A DNA stretch of 64,000 bases, taken from the NCBI GenBank assembly GCA_011634665.1, contig WAEK01000001.1, positions 2,158,501 through 2,222,500 of the forward strand, in the 5' to 3' direction. Below the pieces are notes generated by a model, which saw only the letters and a program-made list of their open reading frames with translations, ran no database searches and was not told the DNA's origin. The position numbers were made by a program, and so were the translations under genes. Every line of letters starts with the position of its first letter. The first letter of the stretch is position 1. This document shows, one piece after another, positions 59,538 through 64,000 of the stretch. Origin of the DNA: Mortierella sp. BCC40632. Taxonomy: Eukaryota; Mortierellomycota; Mortierellomycetes; Mortierellales; Mortierellaceae.

Positions 59538-60520
59538 TTAGATGAATCCAATCTTGTTGGCGACGTCGAGGGCATCAACATCGGCAGTGAGCTTGATGTA
59601 GGCCTTCTTGTTGCCATCAGGGCTAAAAAAAAAAAAATCGAGTAAAAGGACAAAAAAATTTGTTAGACACAAAAAAAAAAAAAAAAAAAAAAAGGCTGGC
59701 AAAATAGGCCAAAAAAAATGTCTGCTGATAATATTCCATGGGGTCGGATCCATGGGAAGGTTCTCGATTTGCATTGAGGATAATGAAAAAAATCTTTAGG
59801 TCCAATGTCTTAAAAGACTGAACTTTGGCCATGGGTTATAGGTTGCTTAGATCGAATATTCCCCCGACCAGCAAGGCCCATTCGTTCTAACTCTGCTAAG
59901 GTCTTGTGTCATAACCATGGCAATGACTGAAGTAGATAGTCGAGGTGACGATAGTAGTAGATTTTCGAGACAAAGTAATTAAAGAGGTTGAATCCTGGCA
60001 AAGGTTGCTGGTGATGGGTGTAGAGTGAATAGCTGCCTTCCGGCTTTATATTATCGAGTGTCCATGGTCCCGAGAAATCTTCCAGAAGGTTGAATTGGCC
60101 CAAATGCAGTGAAGGAGGGCCGTAGAATAAGACGGTATAAAAAGCAGCAGGTAGCGAAAAGAAAGACTTACCGGATGAGGGTGTTGACCTTGAGAGCGGT
60201 AACATCGTACATCTTCTTCAAGGCATCAGTGATCTGACGCTTGTTGGCCTTGACGTCGACGATGAAGACAAGGGTGTTGTTCTCCTCAATCTTCTTCATG
60301 GCAGACTCGGTGTTGAGGGGAGCCTTCAAGACCTTGTACTGATCCAAGCGGGGGACGTGAGGAACAGACTTGCGAACATACTTGGGCTTGCGAGCAAGCT
60401 TGAGGGTCTTGGGGCGGTTGAAGGTGGTCGAAGTGCGGATCTTGCGGGACTTCTGACCATTAACACCCTTCAAGGCAGCCTTCTTGGCGGCGAGAGCCTT
60501 GTTCTTATCCGAAGGAGCAG
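59538..60520 (-). CDS. RPL25: 60S ribosomal protein uL23 (L25/L23a)
   Basis: Two coding exons are certain: 60172-60520 and 59538-59622, joined in phase across a 549-nt intron. They encode [100 protein letters not shown] and [20 protein letters not shown], the uL23 fold at the exit of the peptide tunnel, where SRP and nascent-chain factors dock. The exon at 60520 starts inside a codon (two bases of GCT), so the initiator exon ends one base into a codon. On the minus strand, ATG at 61238 with ACCCGTG then GTATGC, or ATG at about 61350 ending before GTGAAA, satisfy that phase; neither is proven. The intron leading to 60520 is therefore probably over 700 nt. Confidence 0.96.
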
Positions 60521-61873
60521 CTAAGTGCGCGAAATAAATAGAGCCACAATTTTTTTTGGGTTGGTTCGTCAGCAAAGGTTTGTCTGAAAGCTGGTCAAAA
60601 AGAGGAGGGAGAATAGGATCGCCACTGATTCTCGATGGAGTGTGATCTAGGTCGCTGCGACAAGAGATCTGTCCATTCGGTCTCGATGCTGCTTTGCTGA
60701 TCAAATCCTGCATTGTAGCCCTGATCGCATCAGGGTTTCTGGTCACAGAAACCGTGTGTGTCCTGGCATAGTGTAGAGTAGTCGATTCCAGAGAACCTCC
60801 AGGCCAACAGGCCGAAGAGATAGATTCGATAGATCTGGGTCATGGAGTCGAGATTCAAACATTGTTGAGTTTTTGAGGTCGATGGCATCCATGCGGCTGA
60901 TGATGCCAAGAATGATCAAGATTCATTCCTGTCCAACACATTCGACTGTCATCTCAGGACTCTATTCCGCCGCTTTAGAATTGCCAGTATCCGCATCTGT
61001 TGCAAGAACGAGGTGAAAAAAAAAGTATAGGTCGGGTCGAGGCTGAAAAGTAGAAGAGCTGACCACAAGATGAAGACAATGGTGGTTATGTCCAAGAGAC
61101 ATGGTGTATTTTCTGTCTCGACAGCTGAATTGGACGCCTGCATAATCCTGAACCACTGATGGATGTATGGATGGATGCCTTCTGGTCTATCGCCCTGGTT
61201 GCCATCGATGGATCCCCCTTTTGCATACCACGGGTCATGTCGAAAGTGTAATTCGAAAAGAGGCCGAATAAAAAACGAGCGGGGAGTGTTCAAATACTAA
61301 CCTCTTAAGGGTCTAAATTTCACCTTCTACGGCTCCCGCTCGCGCGCTCATGGTCTGCGAGGCTCTTTTTTTTTTTTTTTTTTATTTTTATTTTCTATCG
61401 TGCTGTTTGGTAAAGGGTAATAGGTAAAGCTTGTCTATAGATCCTCCTGGCTAGCATTGAGCTCATTTTCTCTTTCTCTCACTTCTCTCACTTCTCTCAC
61501 TTCTCTCTGTCTACTCTCTACTCCCTACTTTCCCTCTACTCCCTACTTTCTCTCTATTCTTCTCTTCTCCTCTCGTTACTCTTTCTTCTCCTGCTCACTT
61601 CTCTATCTATTTCCTCCATTTCCTGAACACCAATTACATTCGTCCAGGATCAACTGGCGTATCTTGCCACCAGGGTATTGTTCAACAGTTCTATCTCTGT
61701 TGAACCCAACCACGCAATCGCCCTAAAATATTTCCGTAGATAGAGCGGCAGGCGTATGTATTAAACGATTCGGTGACGTGTCCTTGCAAGCTTTACGCTT
61801 GGGCCCCTCCTCCCTTTCTTCTAGTTCGCTCCATGAATCATTACACAGAACAATCACTCATCATCATCCGAAA
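60521..61873. other. Long first intron and promoter of uL23, divergent from the COX7-like gene
   Basis: It contains the unplaced uL23 start exon (candidates near 61229-61238 and 61314-61352), a T tract at about 61367-61383 and a CT-rich leader (61460-61620) that faces the COX7-like gene. Open frames inside it show no family content. Confidence 0.45.
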
Positions 61874-62180
61874 ATGTCGATCGTCGGTCGCCCCAACCGT
61901 GTGCCAGAGCTCCAGCGTCTCTATCAGGTATAGAAAGATTCTTACCCATGCTGAAATATCGTGACTTTACTCTATCATTTAAAAAAAACGGAAATGAAAG
62001 AAACTCTATTCGCCAGAGTCCATGTTCTCCGCTTCCTATTAAACTTTGGAACCGAATGGAGATGGCCTATGAGAAAAAAAAAAAAAAAAAAAAAAAGTCG
62101 GCCATGCTTCCATGTCTGCGAGAAACGCGACATGTCAAAAGACTAGGAAGACATTACAGACGTAGGCGTCTCTCTTCACC

Positions 62181-62228
<48 letters not shown>

Positions 62229-62682
62229 GCATAAAGCGAAAGGAGAAAGGCTTGGAGCTTCGGACATTTCGGAAAAAAAGAAAAAAAAGAAAAAAAAAAG
62301 TCAAGATAAACGTGCCTGAACGCGGAAAAGTAGGTCGCTGACTTTATCCACTCATGAATATATTCTCTTTCTTTTCCATCTTCTTTGTAGACCAACACGC
62401 ATGTTCCCATCTATCTCAGGAGGGGTGGTGATAAGTTTTTGATCGGCACCTTTGTCACATTGACCACAATTGGATTGGTGGGCGCGCTCTATGGATCCAC
62501 CAAGTTGGCGCGAGTAAGTCTCTCCTCCAGATGATTCTCGCATTTTCTCTATCACACACACACCTTCTTTTATGAGACTCGGATAGTGCCCGAGACCATG
62601 AAATCCTGTGATTAACATTGGTCGCCTTTTTTTTTTTTTTTTTTTTTTTTCTATTCTTTGTTGATAGGGCGTCAAGAAGTAG
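61874..62682 (+). CDS. COX7: Cytochrome c oxidase subunit 7-like (VIIa family) protein
   Basis: Three exons join in phase: 61874-61927, 62391-62513 and 62668-62682, giving only 63 residues. The sequence runs MSIVGRPNRVPELQRLYQ, then THVPIYLRRGGDKFLIG and a single membrane helix FVTLTTIGLVGALYG, ending STKLARGVKK. This layout (short matrix-side segment, Leu/Arg-Gly-Gly-Asp turn, one helix, basic end) is that of the nuclear-encoded small subunit VIIa/Cox7 of complex IV in the mitochondrial inner membrane. The last exon encodes four residues and the stop, so the whole gene is easily overlooked. Intron 1 (463 nt) contains A and AC repeats. Length and topology fit well; the family call is by pattern. 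Confidence 0.85.
62183..62225. repeat. AC microsatellite inside intron 1 of the COX7-like gene
   Basis: About 21 uninterrupted AC units; a 23-nt A tract lies about 100 bp upstream in the same intron. Confidence 0.95.
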
Positions 62683-63796
62683 AACTATGAATCACCCAAA
62701 TAGTGAAGCGACATGAATGTCTACAACATCAAGGACTACTTTACCAGCTTGATGCATTGAGAGTCATCCATCAAGGCACGTTTGAAAATCGATCAAACAG
62801 ACAAACAAAAACAAAAACAAGAACAAAAAAAAAAAAAAAAAAAAAAAACTCTTCTCCTTCTCTCAACTCACTTTCAAATAGTACGACTCGTCCTCCTTTT
62901 TGTCTCGAAATGAACCAATTGTTCTCTCATACTCTTGCCTTTCTATCAATGCTTTCTGAAGGAGAGCTTTTTTTTTTTTTTTTTTTTCTTTTTTTTTTTT
63001 TTTAAGGGGGAAAAATCTTTATGAGGAAGGTTTTTTTTTTTGTTGAACGTCGGAAAGTAATAGATAACAGGGAAGAAAGAGATATGAACGCCAGGTTGTG
63101 GTTTTCAGGGCAAAGCAAAACAGAGAAAAAGAGAAAAAAGAGGGAGAGAAAAAGAGGTAGAGAAAGAGAGGTAGAGAAAGAGAGAGAGAGAAAGAGAGAG
63201 AGAGAAAGAGAAGCGAGGACTGTTTCTGAGCCTCGAGCCAGTGATTGTTGAATCAAAGGGTAAAAAAAGAAATGGGCAAGACAGGAAGTAACAGAGAGAG
63301 AGAAAGAGAGATAAAGAAAGAGAATAGAGTGGGAAAAAGGGAAAGAAAGATTGAGATATATAAGTTAAACTTTGGGGAGTAGATCATCCTTGTTATCTTG
63401 TCCTTCCTCTCCCTCCCCTCCTCTCCTTTGGTTTCTTCAGGCCACTTTGTGGGTGGGGGGGAAAAAATGGTATGGGCGGACAATCTGATCGAAGTCCAGG
63501 ACGGAGGCGGGCGGCAGAGGTAGAGGACGAGGAGAAGCAAGAGGGGGAGCTTTTTTTTCTTTTTCTTTGACAATTGAAGCAGCACATAAAAAAGGGCAAT
63601 GATGAGAGAACAGAATGACTAGTTGTGAACCGACAAGTAATAATGATAATAAAAAAAAAGAAAGAAAAGAAAAGAATAAAAGAATAAAAAGAGAGAGAGA
63701 GAGAGAGAGAGAGAGGAAAGAACAAAGTAAAAACAGGTCATGTTGGTCTTTGAGTGACAGATGGTCCTCATTCATATCCTGAAGAGTACATGTTCT
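62683..63796. other. Spacer between the convergent COX7-like and PKA genes
   Basis: It contains A and T tracts (about 62826-62847, 62969-62987 and 62990-63003), purine-rich repeats (63120-63210) and a GA run at 63690-63714. These form the 3' regions of two convergent genes. No gene seen. Confidence 0.5.
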
Positions 63797-64000
63797 TCAA
63801 AAGTTGAGAAAGTACGAGCGATATGGATCTCCTTCCTCCGTTGCATCCTCATCCACCGCCTCGGGATACTTTTCAAAGTTGCCGGTGTCGCCTGGGTGGA
63901 CATAGGGAGGAATTATTGGTGCTACTACCGTCCGGTCCATAAGTCCCTGCCAATCAACACCTCTGAACCATTTGTGGTACTTTACGTCGTCTGATCCTCC
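63797..64000 (-). CDS. cAMP-dependent protein kinase catalytic subunit, C-terminal end (partial)
   Basis: The last 67 codons and stop of an AGC kinase; the rest lies beyond position 64000. The segment starts GGSDDVKYHKWFRGVDWQGL, the end of the kinase core, followed by the C-tail APIIPPYVHPGDTGNFEKYP, which carries the active-site tether and GDTGNF motif, and ends DPYRSYFLNF. The terminal Phe-X-X-Phe at the very C terminus is the PKA form of the hydrophobic motif, lacking the phosphorylatable extension found in PKB, PKC and S6K. This supports PKA (TPK/PRKACA type) over other AGC kinases. The protein transmits the cAMP nutrient signal. It is convergent with the COX7-like gene. Confidence 0.88.
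   Translation of the reverse strand, partial: GGSDDVKYHKWFRGVDWQGLMDRTVVAPIIPPYVHPGDTGNFEKYPEAVDEDATEEGDPYRSYFLNF

Overview
This is nuclear DNA from a filamentous fungus. Evidence: a Zn(II)2Cys6 regulator (a fungal family), a plant/fungal-type class II DAHP synthase, an F-actin capping alpha subunit, an F1 delta subunit, a Gal83-type AMPK beta subunit, and intron-rich genes (typically 2-7 GT-AG introns of about 60-250 nt, some longer). Gene content together with many long A/T tracts suggests an early-diverging lineage such as Mortierellomycota/Mucoromycota, but that placement is an inference. No prokaryotic feature, CRISPR array, rRNA or convincing tRNA was found. I rebuilt splice junctions by hand and checked that phase is kept across each; first exons of three genes remain open.

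Layout. 1-1648: 5' part of URB1/NPA1 (minus, leaves the window). 2773-4017: ATP synthase F1 delta (minus), divergent from class II DAHP synthase (4333-6535, plus). 6746-10054: tandem pair of arrestin-fold proteins with C-terminal PY motifs. 10676-13235: PX-BAR sorting nexin. 14681-18806: Zn2Cys6 factor with a 1.16 kb intron inside the zinc cluster. 19298-21313: putative alpha/beta hydrolase, convergent with an RS-rich nuclear protein (21436-22782). 23235-24454: beta-hydroxyacid dehydrogenase family protein. 27161-27682: secreted RlpA/barwin-like protein. 28043-29491: MAT-type HMG-box factor. 33173-35489: coronin. 37090-37839: tubby-like protein.

The right part: 37.8-45.0 kb has no recognisable gene. 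45011-47463: XLF/NHEJ1-like repair factor, convergent with a coiled-coil protein (47710-49357), which is divergent from the AMPK beta subunit (49935-51865). Then YAE1 (52154-53154), F-actin capping alpha (53489-55413), ribosomal eS4 (56082-57430 plus start exon), an unknown protein (58277-59032), ribosomal uL23 (59538-60520 plus start exon), cytochrome c oxidase subunit 7-like (61874-62682), and the 3' end of a PKA catalytic subunit (63797-64000).

The genes are mostly housekeeping and do not form a biosynthetic cluster. Links that can be drawn: F1 delta and COX7 (respiration); URB1, eS4, uL23 and YAE1 (ribosome assembly, and loading of the ribosome-recycling factor Rli1); coronin and CapA (actin); AMPK beta and PKA (energy and nutrient signalling); and three proteins with C-terminal PPxY/LPxY motifs, possible ligands of a Nedd4/Rsp5-type ubiquitin ligase. 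The most unusual structural aspects are long homopolymers in most introns in both orientations, a T42A20 block, a four-run G tract, and several kilobase-scale gene-poor intervals rich in microsatellites.
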